This document shows, in pieces, positions 1 to 11,800 of a stretch of 64,000 nt of DNA (positions are counted from its first letter, which is position 1; every line of letters begins with the position of its first letter). The notes below the pieces were generated by a model. It did not search any database, was not told where the DNA came from, and saw only the letters and a list, made by a program, of their open reading frames with translations. The position numbers and the translations under genes are program-made. Source of the stretch: Spirodela intermedia (lineage: Eukaryota > Streptophyta > Magnoliopsida > Alismatales > Araceae); assembly GCA_902729315.2 (NCBI GenBank), contig LR746270.1, positions 5,759,221-5,823,220 of the forward strand, read 5' to 3'.

Positions 1-1705
1 CCCTGATTCGGATGAAGCTCATGGACTGTGTATCGCTCAATTAAAAAAAGATTGACAATACTAGAACGAGTTTTCGTAACCACGACGATAATTCACAAGA
101 ATGGAGGTTGAAGAGTGTATATACATAAGTTTGAAGAGCGGAATCAAAAAACCAATTAAAAAAAAAGGTTTTAATCCATCTACTCAGATGACCCATTACA
201 TAAAATCATACCTAAATGTCTAGAAATAATGGCATTTAAAGCATAAATACTTACATTTAATTTTTAATTTTATTTCCTGAAACCCATTGTTTCACATATA
301 CCTATCATTATCCCATTTTAGAAATGTTCCTACTTCTTTTATTATTTAAAACTGTATTCATTACCAGTTCAATGCATATTTGCATCTCCCATGATTGTAT
401 GGGAGCGCATTCTGCCAAAAAAATTGCATTCTCTGACATTGTGTCTGCTTGAGTGTGACCATTCACTGAAGCAGTGGTAAGGCATCAAATGTCCTGTGGA
501 TCTTCATTGTCATCCTTAAATGGGAACAGAAAATTCACTATTGTTTAGGGGTGGGGCATTGTGAAGCTAATTATTCTGGGTTTCAATCATATGGTCCCCC
601 TTACAGGGAACATGGACTCTCTAAAAGCGAAAATTTTGATCTAAAGTATCTCATTGGTGGCCATTTTTACTTGATCAGTATGCTTTTTTATGACACAACG
701 AGAGGACAGCTAATAGTTTATATGAACCATTAAAATAATTTTACTTGAGAGATCATTGTCATCAGGTATTTGATAAAGATTTCCACACAAACTAAGCCCT
801 TGTGAGGAAAGGTATAGCATACCAGCATATAATAGTGGATTATAGGAGGCAGAAAGGTTCAGTGGCTTATCCTATATGGTACTCTTTGAGACATTTAGGA
901 TGTATTGTAGAGAGGGAAATCTTTTCTATATGCTCTTTAGGACGTGAGTTTCGAGAAAGAATGACTTCGTTCCTTAATTTTGAGGAAGATGGAGTATTAG
1001 AACGGTCTGTACTGTCAGGTATGGACCATTAAAAAATGTACACATTTGTTTTCTGAACTCATTTACCACATAACTGTCTACTGCTATCACTTTTTACATT
1101 TAATGCATAATGTACCACCCACTTAAAAAAAAACAAACTGCTGGATGATGATGAGAGAGAATGGATCATTTGTTCCAAAAAACATGCATTTCATAAATAG
1201 CATTTCAAGAAAATGGAGGCAGCAATACATCGTGGGGGTGGTAACGTGTAGACGGTGATTACTCCAAGGAGACCTGATGCATGCTGGCTTGTCAGATATT
1301 CTAGGAGTTTAAACAAAAGAACGAAATCTTCTAGTGTAGACGTGATGATACTCAGGAATGGGTCGGACGAAAGCAATTTCATATTATAAACAAAAATGCA
1401 AGATAGGATAATCAATCTCAACTTAGAATGAATGCGAGTACAAAGAAGAATTTTAATGATGGAATCGTAACATTTTACATTTTAAAATAAATTGAATTAT
1501 CATCCATCTTTATAAGGATGACTCCTGACATACCAGGTGATGCCAGGCATAGTTGGTACCGGAACGAAAATAAGAAAAATACGAGAAGACAATGACTGGT
1601 ACACAAATATCCATGCCCGATTTTCTGATATGAATAACACGTTTAATACCTAATCTATAAGTTTCGAAGTTAGCAAAGAAAAGATAAAATAACGTGAGAC
1701 CTAAC
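1..1705. other. AT-rich stretch, probably VPS53 intron; no exon recognised
   Basis: This lies downstream of the last VPS53 exon I can identify (1706-1776, minus strand). The next part of VPS53, which follows the AAAQLE motif, was looked for on the minus strand and not seen, so the stretch is most likely a long intron that continues off the left edge. Two plus-strand open frames (551-733 and 802-1032) resemble no family I know and have AT-rich, non-coding-like composition. Confidence 0.5.
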
Positions 1706-4591
1706 CTCCAACTGTGCAGCCGCCTCCCGGTATTGTCGTTTTGAAGCCATCACTTGAAGTTGTTCCACAGCCGATACTACACAAGGAAAGAAAAGTTAGC
1801 GCCTCTGATAGATTTGAACTTCTTGTATATCAAATCTAGACGCAGAATTAGAAATAGTTAGGAAACGAAGATAACTCAATATCGATCCACATAAAATGAA
1901 AATCCTTAGGAATGTAAAATTGGGCAATGTAACAAGAGACCAACAGACAAGCAACATGGAAATTGCACAAAAGAGAGGAGCATATCATGCGATAAACAAT
2001 AGAAAAGTAGAACTATGCTCAAAAGTTGAGAGAGTTCCCAATATTGGTAGATGATGCTGATAAACTAGTGAGATAAATAGAAAAACTATAAGAGTATCAA
2101 CTCTGATCCATATGTTTTGAAAGAAAACGTGAGTTAACCTCTATCCAGAATTATTCCCATTATAACCCCGTTTTCCACTAAGAAATGAATAAAACCTCTT
2201 TATTTACCCGATGACCCTTCCTTGGGTGACACAAAGAAGAAAAATCTCAGTCCCCATCACAGTATACTTACAAAAGCATGACTACTAACCCAGATATACC
2301 ACATGAAAAAATATTCCACGAGACCACCAAAGACACCTTTTATTAGGAGAATGACACTATTGACAAAATATCAGACCAATGTGTCGGAATTATTAGTAAT
2401 TTTTTCTTCCTTAGCGTAGAACCAGTTTGGTTCGGTCTGGCCCAGTTCAAGCCCTGTACTGTGGGTCTGGTATAAGCACCAGACACAAGTGTTAAGCAAA
2501 GTGTGAGAGTTTAATTAGAAAAGGTTTCAGCGCTTGACTCAATGGAAAAAGAAATTGAATAACTATAACTCTGATCGTATTGAATGAGCTTCAGATTCAA
2601 TTCAAGGGGGAATCCTGATCCTCCCGTAAAGTTAAACATTAGAAAGTAAGATGCAAAACACTCCACACCCTCTCTTTTTGAGAATAGGCCAATAGATCTA
2701 GGAGGGAGTTTTTAACGGAGGAAGACTAGTTTGTACAAGAAGCTGATCTTAAGGTACCTTTTCTAATTAAAAATCTGAGATACCTCTGCATAATGTTTTT
2801 TAAAATATAAAGCACCTTTTTTTCTACTCATTTTCTAAGGCCCCAATACAGCCAACACGGTAAATATAATACCCAAATCCAACAGAATAGTTTATGTCTT
2901 GGAAAGCCACGGCAACTGCAGATTGCAGCAACGCAACTATTGATTTGAGAAGTAAGGCATAAGCACGAAAATAGTGCAACTGCCTGTACAAAAACTTTAC
3001 TGTATCTCAATAAACTACAAATGTCAAATGACAAGAAAGAAAGATACTAGAAAAAATGAAGCAACTGCCTCCGACAAACACGGATTGTTAGAATATTTAT
3101 ATATTAACTAATTCAAATGTAAGCATCTAATCATAAACATGAGCCTACTTCACTCATTGCCAATTAGTTGCGATTTGGACGTCCTAATAACTATATATCA
3201 TCGCTTATAGTTGCCCTTGGACAATATAAATCTCATTCATGTTGTCAACGTGATAAAATCCGAAGGTCCAGTTTGCACATAAGGACACATTAGAATAGTC
3301 TCCATATTGTTTGCTTTGAAAAGAAAATATGAGGCTATAAAGATGAGACTACTCCGCTCATTGCTAACCAATTTGCAGTTGGATGCATCAGTAATTTCTC
3401 TAAGGAGAAGTAGTACGAAATTAACAAGGAGAATGTTTGATGCTAGATAACGTGGAGATCTGTGGCCTTCTAACCACTAAATAACTAACCGAGCATTGTA
3501 AGACGGTGGAGAGCAGTTATTGTTGTAGTGATATGTTTCTTTGCAAAGTCCAGCTTTTTTATGTCCCGACAAATTTCTTGGACCATTGCTTCACTTTGCT
3601 CAGCCTTTGTTTTTATTTCTCGTATCTTATTCATAAGCTCCTGAGAGTCAGGGGAAAAAGTTTAGCCAAAGAACAATTGAAGAGGAAGAGGGAAGTGGCA
3701 CTAAATTTAACTTCTCCGCATCCAGTATTCAGCATTCAAGCTAACCACATGCATGACGCATATACTAGCACTGAAGCATCGCCGTGGTTTGGGATCCAAC
3801 CTGAACAGCATGGGTAGCGGCAGCAAGGTCATCCTTTGCCTTTGCTCCAGATTTACTCTGTGAAAGTAGTTTTATGACATAAGCAACATAATGGGATACT
3901 TAACAGCTCAAAATACAGTTAATAACCTCAAATATGAAAAATTGTCATCATAACTTTTTGCAACTTTATGAAACTGGAGAAGAGACAACACCCGAGCATC
4001 AGAAAATTCAGGTTTTCCTCAATACCTGTCGGTGAACAGCTGCAAATATTTCTGCATCCACACGACGTATCTCACCATGGATTTTCTGCATGAGAGGCTC
4101 CACACCTGATAATGAGGCCTCTGAGGAAAGGAAAAGGAAAGTGGTCATATCCTCTGATACAATCAGTAGATCAATATTCAAGAATTTAATGCATGAGAGT
4201 CGCATGTGAGTGACTTGCAAGAATTATGTTAACATTGCACAGATTATTTGCACGAACATTGCTACATATTTTCTCCATTCTGCTACCAAATTTACTTCAT
4301 ACATGAAAATCGTTCACAGCTCCAATACTTAATTTTTCTAGGAAACCAAAAATATTTATTCCAGATGATATTCGTAATTTTAACATCATTCCTGACACCC
4401 TATTTTTCCAAATATTGAAATTATATAAATATCTCTACAACGTCAGTCAGTAGTCTATCTGAAAATAATATGGAAATTCTCCATAGCAACCAAATTATAA
4501 AACATTAAATACAAAAAGGTAGCCATAAGGGTGTAGACTGACCTGTTGGGAACATCTGGTTTATGTACTCCAAAGCACTTGACTTGTCCAT
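1706..4591 (-). CDS. VPS53: VPS53, GARP/EARP tethering complex subunit (5' part, five exons)
   Basis: VPS53 is a subunit of the GARP/EARP complexes, which tether endosome-derived vesicles at the trans-Golgi network. Coding exons on the minus strand are 4543-4591, 4026-4120, 3801-3857, 3490-3640 and 1706-1776. All have GT-AG borders and compatible phases; for example the split Glu codon G|AG joins exons 1 and 2. The protein starts [16 protein letters not shown], then continues with [39 protein letters not shown] and the [15 protein letters not shown] block, and the visible part ends with [21 protein letters not shown]. This is the conserved N-terminal coiled-coil region of plant VPS53. The ATG at 4591 was chosen because it matches the family N-terminus. 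An in-frame upstream ATG (4696) would add intron/UTR-like residues. About 120 of roughly 800 expected residues are present; the rest lies beyond the left edge. Introns here reach 1.7 kb. Confidence 0.93.
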
Positions 4592-6318
4592 CTTTACCTG
4601 ACCGCTTCTGGCAGACTTCAAAGGTCTGAAATTTAAAATCAAAAGGACTAACCATGGTAAAATGATTTCTGATATGAAAGACAAATTTTGATCCAATTAA
4701 GGTCAGCCATTTACGACATAGGAATTTCAAGACTGGGATACATTATGGCAGTATGCATCTCATCTTTTAAGATAAATTCATTTAAGACACAAATTAAATG
4801 AACTTCTGCCGACACTTAATTTGAGACTGACAAACCACGGGCACTGTTTTTTTTGGAGAAGGGCAAGGGCAACATGAATTAACCGGTGAAATCCATTCAG
4901 AAGGATGAAACCTCCCGATTTTTGGGCAGTTTGAGCCTTTCTGGAAGGATACACGGTCCCTCATTTCAGCACATCTCTCAAAGAATAAGAGGCTAACTGT
5001 TTTCTCCAACGTTTCTTCGATGAAGTTTTTGAATTCTATTAATGCAATGATCCCACAATTCAAAAAAAAAGAATAATGCGGGTTATCAGAACATTTTGCT
5101 TGATTCTTGATCATCACTCTCATGAAAACCAATGTTTTCTAGAGCATGAGGTGAAATGACGAAAACTCCGTAAGCATATGTGGTACGAGATGTATGGAAT
5201 CCAAGTTAATGGAAATTACATTAACGAGAAAAACAACTATGCAGCATCAACAAAAGAATGCCGTGAATAAGGAATAAAGAAAGAATTCCAAAATTCTGAA
5301 GGGAAAAACGAACTCTTAGCTTCGATTTGGATCAAGGTTTCCTCACCGCTATCAATCGGGTTATGGACACCCTATCTCCCTTCCTCCACCATCAGCCCAC
5401 TCTTCCTCAACCTCATATGTTCCACCGTCGCCTTGGTATCCTCCCCCCTGCCCACCCTGCCTCGACAACCGCCGTCCAGATCCGCTGTCCTCGCCGCCCG
5501 CTATGAACCTTATGCCGTCCTGCGCATTTCCGAACCCTCTCGGCCCCGCTGGAAGGAAGCAAGCGCAGCTCCTTCTTCACTCAACCCCCCGGACTGTCGA
5601 CAGCCGCCCTGGATCTTACCAGCTGCTCGACCAGTCCCCCCCACCCTCACGAGTGCTGCCCGGCCCGCTCACGCTCGTCGCCGGCCCCTCGTCGCCTCCG
5701 ACCGCCATAGACACCCTCCAGCATCTGGCGCAGTTCCCCCGTCCCGACCGACTCCTCTCCGTTCTGCCCCGGGATCGCCAGATCTCCTTCTTTTCTGCTT
5801 AGCCCCTCACCACATGAATCCTTACCCCACTACCCCTCCCTTCGTCCCATGTAATCCTTACCCCCCTCCTCTCCTCAATCACCGATCTCTCTCTCTCTTC
5901 TCTGGGAACCATTTAAAAAACGATTTTTTTTATTTTTTTCCTTCCGGAATAATATAGTTAATGAGAATTCACCCTATAATTTCTTCCGGATGGCAACGAA
6001 AATTACCCGGAAAAAATAAATTTACTCCATTTTCCATTTTTCATTTTTTTCACGGAGATCATCATCTTAAACCATGGGAAGGAGGAGCTTTTCATTCCAT
6101 TTTATTCATGGCACAGAGCCGAGGAGCGCATCAGACTGCATCAGTGGGGCCGGGGGGAAAGGAGTGGGGTGGTGAAAATTCCAAGTTTATTCGCGCATGG
6201 GTCATCGTCTCTCCTCCGGCGGCGATCAAGAACCTGTGCAACCCAGGAGAGCAGAGGCGTTCGTCAGAAGGAAGGTCACGAAGAGGGAGGAGGAAGGAGG
6301 AACAGAGAAGGAAGACAG
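4592..6318. other. Upstream/intergenic region between VPS53 and nsLTP, with GC-rich block
   Basis: The first part (to about 5350) is AT-rich and probably holds the VPS53 5'UTR, a UTR intron and promoter. From about 5370 to 5900 the strand is strongly C-rich, with open frames giving Pro/Ser/Arg-rich peptides (5433-5957, 5503-5802) that resemble no known family. I see no splice pattern or domain, so I call no gene. The rest to 6318 is the 3' flank of the minus-strand nsLTP gene. Confidence 0.5.
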
Positions 6319-6645
6319 CTACGTACTGCAGCGGACGGGGCTGAGGCTGCAGGAGGAGGGGAGGCTGGTGAGGATGTTGAGAGTGCTGCAAAGGCAGGAC
6401 CTTTCGACGCTGCCGAGCGCCGAGCAGCACTGCGAGTTGGGCGCGGAGGCCCCCGGCAGGACGAACGGTGCGCACGCCGCCAGGCTGGTGATGTCGTCGG
6501 TGCAGTTTCCGGCGCCCATGGCCGTCTTGGTCTGGGCCGCCAGGCAGAGCAGCGCCACTGCCATCAGCAGCAGCGGCGGCGGCGCCGCCGCCGCCGCCGC
6601 CGCCGCCCGGCGGGGGACGGGGGAGCTCCTCTGCACGGCTGCCAT
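6319..6645 (-). CDS. Secreted non-specific lipid-transfer protein, type III-like
   Basis: A 108-residue secreted protein. An Arg/Ala-rich start (MAAVQRSS...) leads into a hydrophobic Leu/Ala stretch typical of a signal peptide, with likely cleavage near TAMGAG|NC. The mature part has the eight-cysteine motif: NC, AAC, QCC, SCLC, SSC and VRC. Spacing is C-x9-C-x14-CC-x9-CxC-x12-C-x6-C, close to the type III nsLTP pattern (C-x9-C-x16-CC-x9-CxC-x12-C-x6-C), a small class known mainly from anther tapetum and pollen exine work. The frame is open upstream to 6753, but the Met at 6645 sits directly before the signal sequence and fits the family. The gene is intronless and GC-rich, with a GCC-repeat run coding Ala in the signal peptide. 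Anther function is inferred from the class only. Confidence 0.8.
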   Translation of the reverse strand: MAAVQRSSPVPRRAAAAAAAAPPPLLLMAVALLCLAAQTKTAMGAGNCTDDITSLAACAPFVLPGASAPNSQCCSALGSVERSCLCSTLNILTSLPSSCSLSPVRCST

Positions 6646-7512
6646 GGAGATGGGGATGGAGAAAGCTCGGCGGGATCGGGAGGAGCAGCCCACGGGGCTA
6701 CTCTTATGGTGGTGGAGCTCTCGGGGGATCGGAGCTTGCGGCGCGTGACCCAACTAACGCCCCCGAGGAATCCCTCTGAGCTAGGACGCCGGCGGAGGTG
6801 ATTCATCCCTGCCCTGTGAGCTCCCCAACTCTCTAACCCTCCCTCTCCACACGCTGGGGGGATGAACAGGAAAAGACTCCGGTGGTGTTCTTGCGTTATA
6901 TCATGGTGGGAATCATCCTTCTCCAGGATATTTACCTTCCATTGAAAGTATCCTCCCCGCTGTGGCAGAAACATTGCCATCTGCTGATCGCTGATAGAAC
7001 TGTAGCACTCTTAATAGACGTGTAAAAGGCGGAAAATTGAAAAGGTAACCGACCATGAAAATAATTCATTTAAATTTCGTGAGACGGCCGAGGAAATCTT
7101 CCTTAGCTCCGGGAATTGGGTGATTGGCATGCCTCTCTCTTTCTCTCTGGATTAATACATACGTTTGTACATCTTGAGATGATCAAATATTTAATCTAAA
7201 AATCTATTTTTTATGCGCCGTCGATACGAATGAAGAGCCGACACGCGCGGGAATCGGAGACCAAATTCTGCGGTGGTCGGAGATGGCAACCTGTCGGCAT
7301 TTGGGTCGCATCTGCTCTGCCTCTGGGGAAGCCCCAGTACGGCCAGTCTACACGTGGGAGGGGTCTGTTCAACTTTTGGACGGTGCGATCTGTTGGGTCT
7401 ATGATGCCGCCATCTCACCTACCATCTCACTGTCGGCACAGGAGCACGATTTGTCCCTAGGGAGAAGGAAGGTTGGGAGAGACCACTTCCTCCACACTTG
7501 TCTGTCCGTCTG

Positions 7513-7514
<2 letters not shown>

Positions 7515-7558
<44 letters not shown>
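7515..7558. repeat. (CT)n microsatellite
   Basis: An uninterrupted CT dinucleotide run of about 43 bp. It lies where the leader of the RING gene is expected, a common position for CT tracts in plant 5'UTRs and core promoters. Confidence 0.95.
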
Positions 7559-7560
<2 letters not shown>

Positions 7561-7979
7561 AAATAGCAAACACAACGACCCTCCTCCCCCCTGCCAGAGC
7601 TCATCGTGAGAAGTGGCTGCCGCGGCGGCCCTTTTCTGTGCCTTCTATTCCATCGGCGTACGCGTGAGTCACAGTTCGATTCCTTCTTCTTCTGCTTCTC
7701 TTTCATGCGTTCCTGCGATCGATCCTCTGATCAAGGCTGCGAGAATCTATCTCTCTCCTGTTTATTTGGGTCTCAATTCTTGGTGGTGTTATATATGCGT
7801 TCTGTTTCTTGTTCTCCATCAGTCGAAAAGTTTGTTACTCCGTTCTTCTCTATTAGGCGAAGATGGAGAAGAACAGGGTATCTTGGTAATCTCCTGGGAC
7901 GACGGGGGTGTGTGAGACTCTCTCGCTAGTCTGCATTGATTGCACCAGACCGAGAGGGATTGCCTTCCTGGAGCCGGCT

Positions 7980-8019
7980 GAAACTGTTATAACGTGAAAC
8001 AGGAAACTGTTATAACGTG
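7980..8019. repeat. Two tandem copies of a 17-bp motif with MYB-like cores
   Basis: GAAACTGTTATAACGTG occurs at 7980-7996 and again at 8003-8019 with no mismatch and a 23-bp period. Each copy contains CTGTTA and TAACGTG, which resemble MYB-type cores. Position is inside the probable 5'UTR intron. A regulatory role is inference only. Confidence 0.6.
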
Positions 8020-8638
8020 CCCTCTGAGTTGGGTTCTCATGGCGTCTCTCCCATTCAGCTCGCGCTCCTCATTTGTGTTCTTCCGATGCGACAGTAAATA
8101 GTTTTGTGTCCCGGCAAGGAAGTTGACTCCCGAATCCGGAATCAAGATGTTTCTAGTGGGATGAATTCTGCTCTACTAGACTTTCTTCGAATTGACCATG
8201 GCGCATTTATACGAGGAAAACGATGCAACCATGGTGTATACCGATTTTAGGAAATTATGGTTTAGTCTTTGTCATCTTAAAATGGCTTCTTAAAACTCCA
8301 ATCATACAGCATTCATGGTTCTGGATTTAACCAAGTACCTGAACGATTACATCTCGTCATCGTATTACAATTCAAAGACACAACGAGAAATTTCTCAAGA
8401 AAATCCTCTTCTTCCGCCACCAGAAGAATGCCCCCCATCCCTGCTCCATCTCCTGCCCCTTACCCTCCACACTGCTATCCTGAGTACATCTCAGATAACA
8501 GCCTGAAGCCTTTGAATATATGCGACTCCAGACTAATGACCGGGTCGACCACATGTCCATTTCAATGGGACTCAGGGACCCGATATCAGGACCTTAGGAA
8601 ATAAACTATAGAACTTTGAGTTTATTGGGATTTGGTTT

Positions 8639-8814
8639 CTCACATTAGAAAGAGAACTTAGTCTATGCTGATCAACTTAGATAAACGATGTTCAAGTGGC
8701 GTTGCCCAAAATCCCCTGAAGATCAGGATGCAGAGGGAGACACATAAACTGACTTGAACATCGTTTATCTCATTTCCTATCTCAGCTGCTATCATTTCCT
8801 CTTTCTAATGTGTA
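8639..8814. repeat. 176-bp foldback (MITE-like, or small-RNA hairpin)
   Basis: Inner arms 8679-8697 and 8752-8770 are perfectly complementary over 19 bp (AGATAAACGATGTTCAAGT and its reverse complement). Outer arms 8641-8654 and 8799-8812 pair perfectly over 14 bp (CACATTAGAAAGAG). Between them are partly paired internal loops of about 24-28 nt. The terminal loop is 54 nt. The short direct repeat TTGGTTT flanks both sides (8632-8638 and 8815-8821), which could be a target-site duplication of a small non-autonomous DNA transposon. The structure ends about 24 nt before the probable 5'UTR-intron acceptor of the RING gene. I recognise no known miRNA in it. Confidence 0.75.
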
Positions 8815-8869
8815 TTGGTTTTAAATTTAGTTTTCAAGAAATTCCCCATCAGTCACACACGGGAAAACA

Positions 8870-11800
8870 ATGCCGCGAAACCGTCACGTGCATGTGAATA
8901 CTGAAGTTCGTCATTCTGGGAGCATGAGTGTCACGTCACAATTGGCATTGGATGAAGCTGTGGCTAAAGCTTTGCAGTACTACGAAAACAAGCTTGCTGT
9001 TGCCTCCACAAGTGAATCTCCTGCTGCAGAAGATTACGGTTAGGGTTTTCATTATATCTGGAATATATACATAAATATATGTTACTCCTTCTGGATGATA
9101 CATGTATGGTACTTATGTGATTTAGTGAAAATATAGACAGATTATCTCATGTATTTATCCATTAATATTTCCTTCCTTTTTTTTTCTTTTTTCTTTTTTT
9201 GCATCACCCCTTGCTGTCAAGCTTAAGTGAAATGGGCACTCAGAACTTTCCCTGTGTGGATATTCTAGAACACCATTAACATTCCATTTCTGATAGAAAG
9301 CGACATATTGTACAATTCCTTTACTATCATATCCATGCTGAAACTAGGCTCTCGTGCAATTTTATCTCTCTATTATCCTCTTAGGTTTTGATTTTATGAC
9401 TTTGATTGTTCATATAGCGTTGATCCCAGTACTGATCCCAATTTGCATTTGATTCTTCCAGGAAGATCATCAAATGCCACAAATGGCAATACAGCTTCTA
9501 CGATCACATCTGATCTGGTGAATTTTTTATTGTGCATTATTTATCTGTCATTTAAGAGTTTACATTTAATATCCTTATATTATCTGCATCTGCATGTTCT
9601 TTCCAGGCCACCAGGCAAGATGATATTGATCCTGATGACATGAATTATGAGGTGCTCTTAGACAGCATGAATTTTTCTTTCGTAATTTTTGTTCTTCCTC
9701 TTGCTAGTTATATATTTTTTGATGCTATTTTTTGTTGTGAAAATGCCAGAATGAGGCTTTTAAATTAATCACCGATGAATTTTCATATTTTCCAGTGGAT
9801 TCGCGTCGGTTGTTCTTGCACCAGAAGTGGGTTATTGGGATCTCGATTTGGGGTTCTGGGAATTCAAGCATTTCCTCAGTAGCTATAAATGTGAAACAGA
9901 CAAGTAATCATTATCGACGCTGTCCAAAGTTGCAGTTCTAAACGGTCTTAAAAAAAGTGGGAACTCCCGATACACTGCTGATCTTATTTTTAGATGGTTT
10001 TTTTTTCTCTTGATCAAGGAGAATCCTGCACCGTGGACATGTCCCTCAGTAATATATAGCCTCATTATTTTCTACCTAAAATGACGGAATATTTTTTATT
10101 GAAGAATAACTACAGCCCAAGAACATTCATGGAAACTCAGATTGAAATGCACGAAGATCTCAGAGTGGTTCGTCCTGGGTCTGATCAAATTTCTGGCCTT
10201 ATCCTTTCATTGTAGTAGAGGACGTTTTCCTGCATGTTGATTTACAACAAATAATACAACTTCTTGAGCCATGGTATTACCGTGAATTTTAGCACCCATC
10301 TCCGTTAAATCCCCGACTTCGTTAAAAAAACATCAATTTGGTCGTTCTTTTGCAGTTTTTTTTTTCAAAAAAAATGGTTAAAAAGAGGATCAAAAGTGCA
10401 AACAGCTTGACGCACTATCTCCCTTCAACCCTTTGAACGAAATGTGACAGAAGGAAGGAAAATCTATGGATCAACCCCGATGTCTCCACCCTGTAGGAAC
10501 TAGGAAATTTTGAGGGTGGAGGAAGATGATTCTCGCCAAAATATGAACCCAAAAAGTGTCATTTTCATACAAATTTGGACACAAAATCATGAAAAGGTAT
10601 TAATTCTGGTAGCCTTTCTGCTGTTTTTAATCAGGAAAATGTGGGTAACCAACCGATAATTGAGGACAAGACAATCCGATACTGTGTCCAAAACCAAAAC
10701 AGTGGTGATCCGTAATGAGTAAGTGCGGCAGTACAATAGCGTGAAGTAATCCCCCATTCCCCAAAGTCACTCCATCTAGGTCGGTGAATCTTATACAGTG
10801 TCAGACTAAAATAATAGGAGCTCGAATGGCAAGCCTAGCAACAGCACTGAAGGTGGTGGTGTCTGCTGTCAAGTAGCTTGTTGCGTCTGGTCAACTCTCC
10901 TTGCCCTTCAAGTCAACAGGGCTTTCCAGATAGAAGACATTTTTGATTATGTACTTTGAACCGAAAAGTTAAAACGTTATCGGATCAGAAAGTTTCTCTA
11001 AATAGATGAATTTGAACTTTCCTCTCGTTTCAAAATGGTACTAATTTGAGGCTTGTTTGATCACATCAAATGGTAATACTGAGCCTTCAACTTTTTTGGG
11101 TAAAATTTAATTCATATCGCGGTTAGTAATATCCTGATCTCAGTTCAAAACAGCTTGGTGCACTAGGAGTCGTTCTACCCTTTATATTGTTTTGTTCTTC
11201 ATTTTGGGGATGTAAATCGATTCCTGTCCTCACTTCCTAGGAGTTACAAGCACTAGGGGAAGCCATTGGCGCTGAAACCAGGGGATTATCGGATGAGCTT
11301 ATTTCCTTCTTGACACCTTCCATGTACGCGACAGGATTCGTCTTAAGAGATGAACATGCTGAGTAAGAATTTATTTATGTTATCACTACACTTTTTCTTG
11401 CTTGTCAAACTATTGAAATGTTTTTAACTAAAAAAAAATACTTTCCTTATTTAATATTAGTCACAGTTTCGTTCAAAATATGATGTTTTGATGATTCGTT
11501 TCCGTGTCTAGATGCTGAGATTTTTCCTGCGAGGAATTTTTATCTTTGGCAGAAATCAAGCTCGCATTCAGGCAGAAAAGAGAGAGCGGTAATGGGGCGG
11601 GGGGTGCCAATGGATCAAGATACTATTTGCCTAAAGAAGTGGCATTGGGCTCGAGAGTGTGGCAAAGCTGGCAAATGCTTCTCTTCTCAAGGAGGATTAG
11701 CCCGCCATGAAGTGATGAAATTAGACCGTTGCTGGGGAGAATGGTGCTTGCAGATCAAATAGGAAGGTTTTATACATAAAGGGTACCCACCATAAGAAGA

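Larger units (their letters stand above)
6646..8838. other. Intergenic region and probable 5'UTR with UTR intron of the RING gene
   Basis: From 6646 to about 7450 I see no gene; this is the shared upstream region of the minus-strand nsLTP and the plus-strand RING gene. A long (CT)n tract at 7515-7558 lies just before a C-rich leader-like sequence. A good donor (CGC|GTGAGT at 7664) and an acceptor (TTTTCAAG ending 8838) frame a probable 5'UTR intron upstream of the ATG at 8870. Within it are a tandem 17-bp repeat (7980-8019) and a long inverted repeat (8639-8814), listed separately. Open frames at 7606-7929 show no domain and span the intron. Confidence 0.45.

Noticed and set aside
551-1032. 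Two small plus-strand frames
   Set aside because: No family resemblance, AT-rich, and probably within a VPS53 intron on the other strand.
4455-4696. Longer VPS53 start at 4696
   Set aside because: The extra N-terminal residues are intron/UTR-like; the family starts at MDKSSALEY (4591).
5433-5957. 174-codon Pro/Ser-rich open frame
   Set aside because: C-rich composition explains the open frame. No signal peptide, domain, motif or splice pattern is visible, and a second frame (5503-5802) is equally open.
7606-7929. Frames starting before the RING gene
   Set aside because: They run through the probable 5'UTR donor GTGAGT and show no domain.
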